A stretch of DNA of 64,000 bases from Isoetes taiwanensis (GCA_021234155.1 JAJEKV010000278.1:374001-438000), one strand, 5' to 3'. Numbered from the stretch's first letter, positions 11,968-23,956 are shown. Made by a program: numbers and translations. The notes: generated from the letters alone by a model not told the origin.

Positions 11968-13200
11968 CGAAATATTTGGGTATTGCTAAAAAGGAAGAAG
12001 CATTCATACTGAAATTTATAAGCCCGGGATGAAACAGGGAGCTCCCGATCATGGGCAGCAGGATCTTCGGCCAACCCTGCATGTCTGCCACCAATTTCCA
12101 ATATGACAAAGCTTCGCTGAGGCAGAAGGCCCACATGGAAATTCTTTTCAATGGTCACACTATTCTTGGAAAGTGTAGTCTAGAAGCGACCTGCACAAAA
12201 TTGTAGTACGTGCAGTTATTACAAAGGCCCTTCAACCATGGTCATTGTATATATGCACTATTCTTTAGAAAAAGGCAGTCCAGAAGCGACCTACACGCAA
12301 CAAAAGTAATAGGTGCGATTGTATTATACCGAGACGAGAGAGGGAATTTTTATTGGGTTGCCACCCTTGTTCATGTGGGGTTTGTGGCATATTCCAGGTA
12401 TAAGTTAGTATATGCTCGGAATATGCCACAAACTGCTCCAAACCCATTCTTGGTTGTAAACTGTCGGTCGATTGTGTTGCTCGGCAGCGACTCTGGAAAC
12501 CAGCTAACCGGTGCTCCTTACTCGAAGGAGGTATGGCTGGATGATTGAAATGATCAACTCGGCTCCTGCGGCAAGATGTATAAATCCAGTTTCTAGATCT
12601 TCAACTCTTGTATTTTGCTTTCATCCACTTTAACTTCAACCCATCTCTCAAATTTTGAAAAAATAGTTTATCTCCATTTGTGTTAGTTTTCTGTGATCTT
12701 ATCTTCCAACACAGATTTTTTATTCGAATCTTCTCCTTTAGTAACAGGGATTTGGGCTTGTTTATGACCTCAAATGGGAGCAAATATGACAAAGAAGCGG
12801 TGCCTTGTGATGGTGCCGCCTCAAAGCCCTACGGCTATGAGCCTAGTGAAGGATTAGGATTTGTTGAAACTAATCCAGGTATGAAAACCCATTCTTCTTT
12901 TTCAAGTCGCACCTGTTTCTCCAATACCTTGTTGCACACCTTGCTCTTGAATCAGAATTTCAAGAGCTTTGCAGAAGTGCCAGTTTTTCCAAGCCTTCAA
13001 AAGAGTTGGGACCCATTTTGTTTGCAATGTGATTTCACAGTAAAGAGGCCGCAGATTTTGAAGTTAGGAAAGCCTTTTACAGTTGCTTGTGCGCTTGGGG
13101 AAGATGCATCAGATCAAGAGATGTAGAATTGTAAGGATAGATTCAAGGAGCATAGTGTATTGTTTTCCAATTTGGTAGCAAAGGAAAGACCTTATTTTAT
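11968..13200. other. Upstream region of the transporter; unassigned
   Basis: This covers the transporter's probable 5' untranslated region and promoter, without a convincing TATA box. A small imperfect duplication of the element (C/T)AGAAGCGACCT(A/G)CAC occurs near 12180 and 12290. An inverted repeat with 15-bp arms TTTGTGGCATATTCC lies at 12381-12395 and 12418-12432. A plus-strand frame of 148 codons (12680-13126) ends GKPFTVACALGEDASDQEM and matches nothing I know. Confidence 0.35.
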
Positions 13201-14620
13201 GAATAGGGAATGGAGTTCTAAGGACATTGGATTGGATGTGCTTCCTTCCTGGGAGACGTGCATTTGCTTTGCCTTCTAGCGCCATTTACCTTCTCTTGGG
13301 ATGCCATTTAGTTGCTTTCTGCTCTTGTATGGGGTTACAGGATTGTTGGACATTACGCTTTCATCTCATAGAAACCTTTCACACAAAAGCTTCAAACTTC
13401 CGAAATGGTTGGAGTCGTCTTTGTTGCGGATGAGGCATCTTGCACACGGCTTTTCGATCCGAAGGTGGCCGGCATGGGCGACACTCGGCTCCCACTTGGT
13501 TTATCTTTGTGGCGATGAGCCGCAATGACCTTCGGGGCTTGTTGGAAGGACAAAGAGAGCCCGATGTCGGGATGTATTTGGAACGTAAAGCACATAGGTG
13601 CGTCCCAGTGCACGTGAGGCGCCGTGGGAGGGGCGAGGGGGTACTTGGACTCTTGTTTCTGGGGAAGTTCTGGGACCACCATGCTTCGGAAACAGGTAAA
13701 AGATGGCACACTACAAACGGCACATAAACCCCACCCCGGTTCGAGGCCCACGGCTCTACTGCGTTCTCGGTTGCCCATGAAGAAGCGCGGGGATCAGCGT
13801 CCATTGAGCGAGGGGCCCACCATCTTCGGCTTTGAGGCGGGTGGGTTGGAGAGCCCGCCGGGGCGAGCTTTGTCGGTGTTGCCGGCCGGGGTTGTTGAGG
13901 ATGAAAGCCATGCCTTCCGAGCTGTCCGATCTATAATCAGATTGCCTCGCTACATTCTCTTAGTGCGACTGGTGCGCACGCACGAAGCCACTTTCGATCG
14001 CCCGTCCGATTCGATCCCTTGGCTCCTACCGCCCGGGAGGTTTTGGATCCGCGGACTCACCTCTTCCGGAGCCACACGAGGTGCCGGTGAATTCATTACT
14101 ACTAGGATTAAAAAACCCCTGCCTCGAAAGGTTTTCAAGGGAAAAACCTTTGCAGTAATGATGATACTAGACAAACGGATATAATGACTACTGAGGGCTC
14201 AGTAATTGCTGATGTTTATCTAGAACCTCAAGTATGTATAATGCCAAGTCATGCACAGATGGTGCTCTGAGAAGTTGTGGAAGCGTGGAATGGAATGCTA
14301 AGGTCAAAAAATGATTAGGACTATCTCAAAAGCGGTGGCAACTTCGAGAAAAGTATGGCTTTCATCTTCAATAACACATGGCGGCAGCGGGCACATAGTC
14401 TCGCTTCTCGCGGCAATTCGCGGCCGCTCCCATCTAATCTCATCAATCTGTGCTTTGTGGGACCCAGTGCGAATTGATGCAATAGCTACAAGCTTGTTCC
14501 TGGACAATGAAGCAAGCAAATAAGCTTGGGGCCCTGGTGCCAAGGTGGGATTTATGTGTGCATGATAATGACCAGTTTTCACTTGGGCCAAAGTAGCTGC
14601 GTCCCCTATCTTTTGAGAAA
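13200..14620. other. GC-rich unassigned segment, probably transposon-derived
   Basis: Base composition rises well above the neighbours between about 13440 and 14090. The plus frame at 13624-14184 contains VVEDESHAFRAV, and the minus frame at 14304-14591 contains VIEDESHTFLEV, so a related ~40-base sequence is present in inverted orientation at about 13890 and 14350. A conserved hairpin (separate entry) sits at 14093-14161. I cannot identify a gene. The segment may be a remnant of a retroelement. Confidence 0.3.
14093..14161 (-). repeat. Hairpin with conserved core, copy 1
   Basis: Outer arms TCATTACT (14093-14100) and AGTAATGA (14154-14161) pair perfectly. They enclose a core containing GGATTAAAAAACCCC, a small GAAAGG/TTTTC stem and GGGAAAAACC. 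The same core recurs at 40154-40234 with entirely different but equally complementary outer arms. Similar GGTTTTTCC...AACC motifs occur in the R/U5 part of some plant retrotransposon LTRs, so an LTR relic is the leading explanation. Confidence 0.6.
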
Positions 14621-14622
14621 AA

Positions 14623-14811
14623 CAACCGAGAAAAGATGGATGTTATTGACCTCCAGGATGTTATTGTACAGAAGCAGCTCTTTAGTGCAACCGAGAAAAG
14701 ATGGATGTTATTGACCTCCAGGATGAGATAGAAACAGAAGTTTTAAATTCTATGGTTGTTACAAATGAGCATTTTCAAACTGCTCTGGGGACAAGCAATC
14801 TTGTAAGCAAT
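14623..14811 (+). pseudogene. CDC48: CDC48 AAA-ATPase exon relic
   Basis: From 14665 the plus strand reads CTEAAL, a stop codon, CNREKMDVIDLQDEI and then EVLNSMVVTNEHFQTALGTSN. In plant CDC48/p97 the segment linking the D1 and D2 ATPase domains reads almost the same, with Gln at the position that is now TAG. The match ends at a splice-donor-like GTAAGC at 14809. A 65-bp tandem duplication places a second copy of the REKMDVIDLQD-coding stretch at 14623-14660. No ATPase domain or other exon is nearby, so this is a captured or processed fragment, inactivated by the stop. Confidence 0.8.
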
Positions 14812-15547
14812 CTTGTCATCTTGTAAGCTTGTAGCATGCTAAGTTTGCTTCCCTCCTTTTTTTTTTTTTTGGATAGAAATTCTATATGTTTTGTTCTGGA
14901 TGATATATATATTGCTTTTTCTTCTTCTATACATTCTTCTGCTCTAGTCAGATCTACGTTTTACTTTGAAATAATGGATTGTGTCCATGTAATCACATAC
15001 TTCAAAATTTTATGACATGGATTTTTCTTTGAAGGACGACAATCTATTATCAAGAAAAATCAGGATACATACAAGGGACCTGTGACATGGGACTCAAAAC
15101 CTAGAGGACGAAATAGTCCACTAAGCAAAACCACCCATACACAGTATATACTCACACTCCTTGTGCCACCTTGAGGCGTTTAATGGCCTCATCACAATCA
15201 ACATGGTCTACCACATCGAGATGATCATCAACAGACATCAAATTATCATGCCACTGAATAGAACGAGGCGGGATAGCCTCGTGAGATGACATAACAGACT
15301 TCTTCCTTGCCGCCTTCTTCCAATTGATATATGCAGATATTATGCATGACCATTATCATTTAGTAGTTTAATGGGACTTTAAAGGTCTAGGCTGCTAATT
15401 ATTGCAAACAGAGATTTCCAGGTTATGAGGAGCATTATAGTCATGCTATAATTCTATCCTGCAAAAATTCAAGCCGCAGTAATTCCTAGTATGAGTATAG
15501 TTTTCAATCTGGTTTAATTTCTAGGGTTTCTCATCAACATTGTCAGC
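14812..15547 (-). mobile_element. Short LINE 3'-end remnant and unassigned DNA
   Basis: At 15032 the plus strand reads GAAGGACGACAATCTATTATC, which resembles the end of the larger LINE at 16468 (GAAGGATGACAAGCTTTATTC). The similarity is weak but continues with AAGCAAAACCACCCATAC against GAGCACAACCACCTGCCTA. It is likely a 5'-truncated relative on the minus strand ending near 15030 and reaching perhaps 15330. A T-run at 14862-14877 and the AT-rich remainder carry no gene. Confidence 0.35.
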
Positions 15548-16385
15548 ATGTTTTTCCAAAATGTAAGCAACAATGAGTTGGTATTTAATTGCCTTAATGT
15601 TCACACGGATCTAGATTTCGATGTGTATAATGGACTTGATTCTTTTGTCGTTTTGGCTGACCCCATTATTCGGCTATTTTCCTTCTGTGGAAGAATGGCA
15701 GAAGCAAATCATGCACTTGCGAGAGTCTCAAACCCAAGTTTATATGCATGGAATGGAATTATTGATATCTATGCAAAATCTGTTGAAGGACAGATGGCCT
15801 TTAACTTGTATAATGCAATGCATAGTGCTGGTAAGATGCCAAACAGATTCACTTTCTTAAGCATCCTAACATTATGTTGCAATACAGTTGCCATAGAACA
15901 CGCCAAAAAAATTCATGAGCAGATCCTTGCATATAGGCTTCAATCAGATGTCGTGGTGGAAAATTGTTTTGTTGACATATATAGCAAGTGTGGTCGATTG
16001 GATGAAGCACATTGAACTTTGGATAGCTTGCCAAACCAAAATGTATTCTCTTGGAGTGCCATGATTCAAACGTGTGTTGATCATGAAGAGAGCCATCTTG
16101 CTCTAGAGTATTTTGAAGTCATGCAGCAAGGCGGCATAGAGCCATATAAGTTCACATTCGCTAGCATCTTAAAAGCCTATGGCAGCAAGTGCCTTAACTC
16201 AAGGCAGATACTTTAATTGTCAAATTCTGGAAGCTAATTTTCAATGTAATATGGTTGTTGGAAATAGCCTTGTAGATATGTATTCTAAATGTGGTAGTTT
16301 GAAAGAGGCACATAGAAATTTTATCATATTGCCAAAATGGGATGTTGTGACATGGAATTCACTAATTGCTAGCTATAGATGCTAA
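15548..16385 (+). pseudogene. Pentatricopeptide repeat (PPR) protein relic, PLS type
   Basis: The translated pieces show PPR units: LYAWNGIIDIYAKSVEGQMAF, KMPNRFTFLSILTLC, VVENCFVDIYSKCGRLDEAH, VFSWSAMIQTCV, IEPYKFTFASILKAY, and then VVGNSLVDMYSKCGSLKEAH and VVTWNSLIASY. These are the alternating P, L and S motifs of plant organellar RNA-binding and editing factors. The gene is broken by a TGA at 16013-16015, by a frameshift near 16190, and by truncation at 16385 with no E/DYW domain. About 270 residues remain of a family usually 500-900 long. A LINE begins 56 bases downstream, but whether it caused the truncation is unclear. Confidence 0.8.
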
Positions 16386-16440
16386 ACATGTAAATAAAGG
16401 TCCTATGCATCTCCCAAATAGATGCCAAAAGCATGTTCTT

Positions 16441-19370
16441 AATTTTTTTTATTTTTTTATTTTTTTGAAGGATGACAAGCTTTATTCACCAAGTAAGAAC
16501 TAGAGCAACATAAAATGCAAAGACAGGATTATAACCCCAGTGGACAAATCGATCCAACTGAGCACAACCACCTGCCTATGCAAAAGAATGAATCTGAAGG
16601 TAAGAGAAGAACAATTGTAAGCCATAACAATTTTATTTCGCACCCACTGAAGAACAATCTCATCTGCAGTATCTACGCCCTTAAAGATAAACAACCTGCT
16701 TCTCTTCCAGATTGACCATAAAAGCCATCCACATGCGAGATGAAAAGCTCGTTTCGGTAGTTTGGGCCAAGCAACAGGATAGATAGCAAGCAAAATTTGC
16801 TGGCTAGATCGAGACGTGCCAAATAGGGTCAACAACCAAGACCATGCCTGCGGAAGCCGCTCACACAAGAAAAAACAATGCTCAATACTCTCAACCCTTT
16901 GCAAGCATAAAGGACAGAGTACTTTGGGATGAAGCAGCTTATCCCATACCCATATCCAAACACTTTTCCATTGTGGCTGAGGGACCTGAAGATGCCACCT
17001 ATTAGATGGAGGCAGAATTTCAGAATGCAAGCAGTTTATACCACGAAGACACAAACCGCCATGTTTCGGATATCCCGATGGCAACCCCATGCGACTACCT
17101 CAATGCGTGGACCCGAGAATCCCGTGGCAATAATGCAAAGAATATGATTCCAGATTACTCGTCCCCATCTGTACAACAAGAACTTTGTTCTAAATGCTTC
17201 CCATGACATGAGATGACCAGACTCATACCAAGCTGCAATAGTGCTTATACCAGCTGCTATCCATCGTCGTTGTGTCTTTGGATGAACAACCACACTTAGA
17301 GGCACATTCTGCGAGTGTCCTGCAAAGGAATCCACCAGCATGGAGTGGACAACTGAAGACATGCCTCGGGATTAATATAGAAAAGAGACCTGACAGTGTC
17401 CCAAGCAACAAGCAACCCCTTTAGAAAGGGAGACGCATTTGGATACTGATGCATATGATAAAGCAAAGCCCAAGGAAGGAGGGGCTTAATGGTGGCCTTA
17501 TGAAATGGGAGACAATCTTTGAATCGACCGCACCAACAACCTCGAGGCGGAAGAATCATCCTTACCAATGAAAATCCTCCAAATAAACTTTAATATCATC
17601 ACCTTGCTTTGGAGGTGAAAATCCAACATACCAAGACCACCGGTGCCTTAGGTCTAATGCATTTTAAGCCCAAGCTACCTTGACCACCGCTCCTAACTCA
17701 TTTCCACCCCAAATAAAATTTCGACAATATGCACAATCTCCTCCATCTTACAACTGCTGGAGCTAATAGAAGCCGAGGCGCCATGTAGACATGAGTATTA
17801 TTAAGAACACATTTAGCCACGGTGATTCTAGGGCATGGGACGGTTTAATTTTGTATTCCACCAAAATCTTTTGCAACCCACTAATGATTTCGGCCCCAAG
17901 CATCTGAGGCGAGAGACATGAATTCCAAACTGGGATACCAAGCAACTTTGTGGTATTGCCATGCGAAGAATCTTCCATGGATAGTCTAAAAATCTGAGGG
18001 AGGGATGGGGGACTGTCCAACGTCCATAAAAGGCGTACATTTTGCCACCCTACAAGAACTCGATGCTAAGGAGAATGTGTCTAATAATAGCTTAGCATTA
18101 CGAAGATTCTCGGCCTTGGCAATTAGGAACAAAAAAGTGTCATCGGCATATTGGTTACATACCTCTTGAGAACCATCGTCCATTGGGAGGCCTTGAATAA
18201 TGCCATCTTGGTAGCCACGGAGAAGCTTTTGGGATAATACTTACGCCACAATTGTGAAAATCAAAGGGTGCTAAGGGGACAGCCTTGCGAATTCCTCGCC
18301 CACTACAAAAATATCGGATGGCTGCATCACGGAAAAGGACAAGAGATCCGGGTGATGTATGGAGCTTCATGACATTCCTTGTGAATGACTCCCCAAACCC
18401 AAGTGCAAGAAGACACCTCTCCAAGAAACCCCAATCAACACTATCGTAAGCTTTAGCAAAATCAAACTTAAGATACACTGCTCTATCACCCTGTAACCGG
18501 GCCCAATATATTCCTTCATATACAGCAGCCACGTTGTTGAGAATACAACGACGAGGGAGAAAACCAGATTGTGTTGACGAGATAGCATCAGCCAAGATGT
18601 CTCGGACTCTTTTTGCCAATGTCTTAGCAAAGATCTTGTACACAGAGGAAAGCAATATAATAGGTCGCCAGTCAGAAATAGTCTTGGGTTCCTTGCTCTT
18701 TGGAATGAGAGAGATACAACCTGTATTCAAAATCTTATCAAGGCTCCTAAATCTCTGAAACTCATAAAAGGCATCATATATGTCATCTTCCAACCCAACA
18801 CTTCTGAAATAATTCAATAGGAAAGCCATCAAGACCAGGGCATTTGTCCCTTTTTAAGAGAGCCACAACTGCTTTTAGGTCCTCCTTCATGATATTGGAC
18901 TCAAGAAGCAACCTCTGCTCTTCAGAAACAATGCGACGCACCTTAGTCAACACAGCCAATTGCATGTCCTTCTGAAAGGGCAATGGGTGTCGTGCAAAGA
19001 ATGAAGAAAAGTGATGATGAAGATACTGCTTAAGATTCACCGGATCGGAGATAAGAGCGCCATCTGGCAACACCAAAGAGTGTATAGAAGTGGCGAGTTT
19101 CCTTCTTCTTGCAGTCGCAAAAAAGAACCGAGTACATCTATCTCCATCCTTAACCCCACTTTGCAACCTGCCTTCACCTTGGCCCAATAACTTTTCACGG
19201 TTTCCATAGCCTTGATCTGAGATAATAACTCCTTTTCTCGACTCCATTAGTATGGTCACGGCGGAGTACTTCTAATTCACGGGTACAATGCGGTCAATAG
19301 TCCTCTAGTTTTATTGACTCTAACTCTCCCATATTCTTTTGCAAATGACTTCCTTTGCAGACAACGGGCT
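16441..19370 (-). mobile_element. LINE (L1-type), reverse-transcriptase half
   Basis: Read on the minus strand from 19370 this carries LQSGVKDGDRCTRFFFATARRRK, LKRDKCPGLDGFPIELF, SDWRPIILLSSVYKIFAKTLAKR, the fingers/palm motif DFAKAYDSVDW, the catalytic NQYADDTF near 18150, and near the end a zinc-binding CPLCLQRVESIEHCFFLCE. It terminates in an A-rich tail (T-rich on plus) at 16441-16467. Several frameshifts and stops are present, so it is dead. The endonuclease part that should precede it lies 10 kb away at 29568-30260, displaced by an inserted DNA transposon. Confidence 0.9.
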
Positions 19371-19378
19371 GCGACAAA
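19371..19378. repeat. Left target duplication of the 10.2-kb element
   Basis: GCGACAAA here corresponds to GTGACAAA at 29560-29567 just beyond the other end of the inserted element. The match is 7 of 8, the size expected for hAT insertions. Confidence 0.55.
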
Positions 19379-19439
19379 GCGAGGATAGGTTCTATCATTA
19401 CAAAATTAAAATTCACGGCGTATAAAGTTAAAAATACGT

Positions 19440-19690
19440 ATTTAGCGATTATAAAGACCTCGCCCGGAAAAAAAATCTCGGCAGACGCTTAAACCTTCGA
19501 TGAAAGCGCATACCACGAAATACAAAGAATCGCTGGGCCGAAGGACAAGGCGACATTCGGCAAGACGCCGGAAAACTTTGGAAAGCCGCACGGAAAATTT
19601 TTCGCCGTCTGTTAGATTTATCACATTCGGCGCAGACGCGAAAAGTTTTCAGCGACGCCTTTCGAAGTTTTCGCGTCAGACGAAATTTTT
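19440..19690. repeat. Left subterminal AGACGC repeat cluster
   Basis: CAGACGC, AAGACGC, GCGTCAGACG, CGTCTG and AGCGACGC occur repeatedly in both orientations in about 250 bp, alternating with GGAAAA(C/A)TTT and GAAAATTTTTCG. Such clusters next to transposon ends are usually transposase binding sites. A matching cluster is at the other end (29160-29480). Confidence 0.6.
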
Positions 19691-21175
19691 ATATATATAT
19701 ACGAGACGGGGATTCAGTTTTATACCCAAAGAAGGTATTCTTCTGGCAAACCTTCCAACTTGCCTCCCAAAACCTTTTTTTTTTTTTTTTTCTTAGTTTT
19801 TATACAATTTTTTGTTGTTTTTTTTATAGTTTAGGCTAGGCAAGGCCCTAGATTAGGCTCTACTTTATTTGCCACCCACTGTGTAAAGGGCGTGGCGACG
19901 GTGAGTGCCTTGTTGCTGGCTGAGCTTGGCCTATTTTAGAAAAAAGAAAAAAAAATAATAATTCAAGAAAAATAATAATTCAAGACAAAAAAAAAAAAAA
20001 AAGAAACAAAAGATATTAAATTTTGTTGCCTCCCTTTGAAAGGACAACCTTAGTACCAATTAGATTTAGTGGCCTTAGGGGTTTCGTGGTTGCCAAGGGG
20101 CGGAGGCATGCCCCTTGCATGGTATTGCCAAGATTTGTTTGCGCCATGCCGAGGGTGGGTGGTGATCTTGAAGTTTGAGGCAACTAGGGTCACCCCTTTT
20201 TAAGAGGTATAACCCGCACTTTGATGCATTTGTTGGCCTTGGTCCTTGTGATTGTTAAAAGGTGTGTGTTGTACTCTTATTGAGGGTTATGAGAATATTG
20301 TACTAATACATTCCCTAGTTCCTGATGATAGTGTTGTTGATGAAAGTCTGACACGAATAGAGGAACTGTCGTTTGTTTTAGTAGGCATTCGATTGGTCTC
20401 GTCTTTTGAAAAAGCGTGACTTGGGTGGGATAAGTGCAATGCATTTTAAACTTGCTAGCCTCGCATTTTGGCAGTAGCTGGGCTATAGATCATAAATCGT
20501 GTTTTGGTCCTTTCATGTGTGTTATCCCATCCTTGGCCTTGCACATACATACTTATGAACCAATTAAAATTTACCAGTAATAGGATAAAATGTTAGTGTC
20601 TTAGGGTAGTAGCTTAAAATTAGTGTTTTCATGCTGGTTAAAGAAATTGATTTACCGTCATGTGTTAAGCACTAAATTGAAAGTTTTGTCTTTGTTTGAC
20701 TTGTAGGTGTTGCTGTTGTCATTTGCGCATTGTCGTGGAGTCGCATTTTGCTAGCTAGCTAGACAATCCCTTAAGATAAGCAGTATGACTTCAGAAGAGA
20801 GAGAGCAGAAGTTAACCCCCAACCAAATGTGGCATTAACGTCTCAAAAAGAGCCGCAACCCGGTAGAGGCATTGGCGTCCCAAAAGCGGAGGCTCTGAGT
20901 TGCAACTTTGAAGTCATCTTACGCGGCATTGCCGCGTAGAAAAAGAAGTAGACCACAACAAGCATGGTCTACTTTGAGACCGTAATTTATGAACTGGTTT
21001 TGTAATGTCGGTTTGTGCAATGCCTCATTTCCGGGATTTGGAATTGATTACCAACAAAGTGAGGAAGGATGGCTAGACTACCATGCAGACTTGGTAAAAG
21101 ATGCGAGAGAGGGCTTTTAAACTTCGGTGATGGACCTAGAGCGAAAAGTGTGAGCAAGAGAGGTATACATGGATA
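19691..21175 (+). other. Putative promoter and leader of the rightward cargo gene
   Basis: A TATATATATA box at 19691 is followed by about 1.5 kb with no long frame. The segment has a T-run (19776-19790) and A-runs near 19990. At 20785 the sequence ATGACTTCAGAAGAGAGAG starts a short frame near the direct repeat CATTAACGTCTCAAAAAG / CATTGGCGTCCCAAAAG. This may be an intron-containing leader of the gene that follows. Confidence 0.3.
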
Positions 21176-22318
21176 GTGGGTAATATTAGGCGCACTAGGG
21201 AATATGATCACGAAGTTTCAAATTTGAGTAGTCCTCGCTTGAGGCTAGAGCTAAAAGAAAAAGCCAGCACATGGAATGTGGCGTGGACGAACAGAAAATT
21301 AAAGAAAGAAGCCCATCAACCCCCTCATCTTGTTAAGAAAGTGTTGGCGCAAACCATAAAAGCCAAACGTCCTGGTGAGACAAATAGGGAGTGGGAAGCT
21401 CGTAGAAGAGCAGATGCCAAGACAACTTGGTTTGCCAAAGTAGATTCATCACAAATAATAAGCGGACAACGAATTGGTTCCCGGTTCATATATGGCTATT
21501 TGTGTATAAGTGCAATATTTTTAGGGTCTAGTTTTATTAAGGATGAACCTTATTGTGTAAAACTTCAACATGATAATTTTCACCCAAGTACGAGATCCCA
21601 ATAAGTTAGTGCAAGCTATGTTGAAGAACATGAGGGAATCACGGAATGCAAGTTAGCACGCAGGTGTATAATACGTGCATTGGTAGCTTTTGTAGGCCTA
21701 GAAAGACAAGGGTTAATTTTCCCTTTTTGGAATGGAGGTTAGTTGGCAACCTTCTTTACAAGTCATGGAAGCAATGCTTTTCAGAGCTTGCATTCAAGAA
21801 GTTAGAGTTTGTCCCCGAGTTGAGACGGACTTGAGGTTGCTTGAGGAGTCTGAGTAAAGAAAGAATTATTTGTTGCCTCTAGGGTTGGGGACTTGGCAAT
21901 GTCATTTTGCAAATGAGACTCACGAAAACTCCATCAAGAAAGATATTTGCATATGGACTTGCATCCGGGCAATATATTGCTCCATTTTGATTATGGAAAG
22001 GAGAAGGGATGTATTGATCCTCAGGCTGTATACATTGGCATTTGTGATTGGGGTGAATCTAGGTTGATCGGCGAGACAGTGGAGGTAAAACGATGGCATT
22101 ACAAGGGTTTGGATGGCGAGGGTAAGAAAAGAATTGAGATGGAAAGGGCCAGGCATCCATATATGCACGATGATCTTTTTTTTGGTAGTGGCTCGAAGAC
22201 AGTGCCTGCAAGGATTGACTTTGATTTGCACGGGGCAGCCTACATTGTCTACTACTTGGCTGACTTTGCATTCACACACGAGCATAAATTCACATTCAAA
22301 CATTCTTTTACTATATAA
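21176..22318 (+). pseudogene. Kinase-fold cargo gene (HMDLHPGNILL type), decayed or multi-exon
   Basis: A first frame (21176-21604) encodes a basic, helical stretch including KRPGETNREWEARRRADAK. Downstream, in another frame, HMDLHPGNILLHFDY (about 21950) and IGICDWGESRLIGE (about 22040) follow one another with the spacing of the catalytic loop and metal-binding DFG-like motif of kinase-fold proteins. The H.DLHPGN plus DWG version is closer to aminoglycoside/choline-kinase-like phosphotransferases than to classical protein kinases. Frames change between the two parts, so introns or frameshifts must be assumed. Its location inside a DNA transposon suggests captured host sequence. The function is unknown. 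Confidence 0.45.
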
Positions 22319-22529
22319 TATTCCAAATAAATTGATAAAATGAGCGTTTGATGCTATTTGAGAAATTATTGTTTGTGTGTATAGCTTAGTTCCTATTTTC
22401 GCGTGTTTTTTGTGTTATTTATTGTGTGTTTTTTTTATATGTTGCATCTAACGAAAATTATAAAGACAAGAAGTCAAAGCACACCTATACAAGTCAATCA
22501 ACGCATCTATCCAAGTTAGCACTATAATT

Positions 22530-23724
22530 ATGTCTCGTCAAGAAGACGAAGAATCTCATCCACGGAATGTGGGTACGTCGGAGCAGCAGCAGGATCATCA
22601 TGATTTTTCGGTACCCACGAATTTGAGGACCCCCTCTCCGTTCTTGCAAGACATGGAGAATGAGCTTGAAATGTCAGCTGCTCGGCAAATGGAGAGAGCA
22701 GCAGCATATGCAAGAGCGAATGAGTTTTGCACTACCGAAAGTTAAGAAGGTCGTCGGCGATGGACGGTTTCGAAGAGGGGAGGATTGCACCATCACGTAG
22801 GTGCATAATGTAGCCGAAGTCGTGGTCGTGCCATTGTCCGCATGGAGCGACACTTAAGACATAATGGCAAATTTGGACAAGAATGAGTTTGAAAGAGAGT
22901 GGCCTAGTAGGAGGGGTAAGTATAAGGCTCACGAAAGCGGGATTGCCGCGGGTTCGAAAGCAAAAAGCGTTTCGGCGCCATGTCCAAGTGAAGGGACATT
23001 TACCCCACAAATGGAGAGTTCAGCAAGAGTTTGCCGCCGCAAGTATACTCACGAGCCAGAAGGAAGTGCCCATAAATTATGGGAGTAGAAAATGGAGGCA
23101 AGGAAGCGGTAGTGGCAGCACTAAGAGGTCAAGCTTTATCGAAGATAGCGAGAGGGGCACATGGTGAGCCCTGCCACCATTACATACCTTGTGGTCGACG
23201 CTTCCAACTTTGGAGGTGGGGGGGGTAGTGCGGCTGGAGCCGGAATGACCTTGTAGATATTCGAGCCCAACCGAGAATGAGAGAAGTCGGAACCTAACCC
23301 TCTCAAGAGAATATTCATTAAAGGACCGTGGCCGATGGGTATGAGAAGATGGTGGGCTGAATTAGAGGACACTAAACGGCAGCTAGCGGCTTTGAACAGA
23401 GAGGTTACGGTCCTCATGACTAACAACGATCACTTGTGCAATCTGACAAAATCGTTGGACTCTGATCCTTTTAGAGTGACTTCGGAGCAGTCAATATCAT
23501 ATCTCCCGCGCGAGTATTTGTATGAGAGCCAGTGGGAAGACCTAAAGCTCCAAGATTTCAGACATTGCCATGTGTGTGGTGACAACCTGACACAGGTGGG
23601 TTGGTACACTCTAGGGTGTGGGCATCGCCGCATTACGCGATGTGTTCTTGATTGGATGTTGGGAAGCCGCTCGGCCCAATGCAAGATGGATGGATTTTTC
23701 CCGAGTTACAATATGCCATATTAA
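22530..23724 (+). pseudogene. Coiled-coil / RING-like cargo ORF
   Basis: A 71-codon frame starts with an ATG (MSRQEDEESHPRN...) and is rich in Gln and Glu. Frames shift around 22750-23170. From 23335 an open frame encodes a helical segment (WWAELEDTKRQLAALNREV) and then CHVCGDNL...YTLGCGHRR...CVLDWMLGS...AQC. This resembles a RING finger (Cys-x2-Cys, then Cys-x-His, then Cys-x2-3-Asp-Trp) but lacks the canonical second His and the final Cys-Pro-x-Cys. It may be a degenerate E3-like domain. It lies 212 bases after the kinase-like frame on the same strand and could be part of the same transcription unit. Confidence 0.4.
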
Positions 23725-23956
23725 ATATGCAAGGTCGCATGCCAGCGTTGCCACATCTGACCGCTCGCAGGAGGGATGGGCAGATGCACACTTTTCAAAC
23801 CTTTCGCGAGATGGAATTTGGTGGGAGTGGAGGGAGTCAAGGAAGGAAGGAGGCGATGCGGACATTAATCGGGTTCTTACCACCACCTCGAGGGGCCGCG
23901 GGGTGGTGATTATATTGACCCAAATGACCAATGAAAATGAGATATTGCATTTTTAG

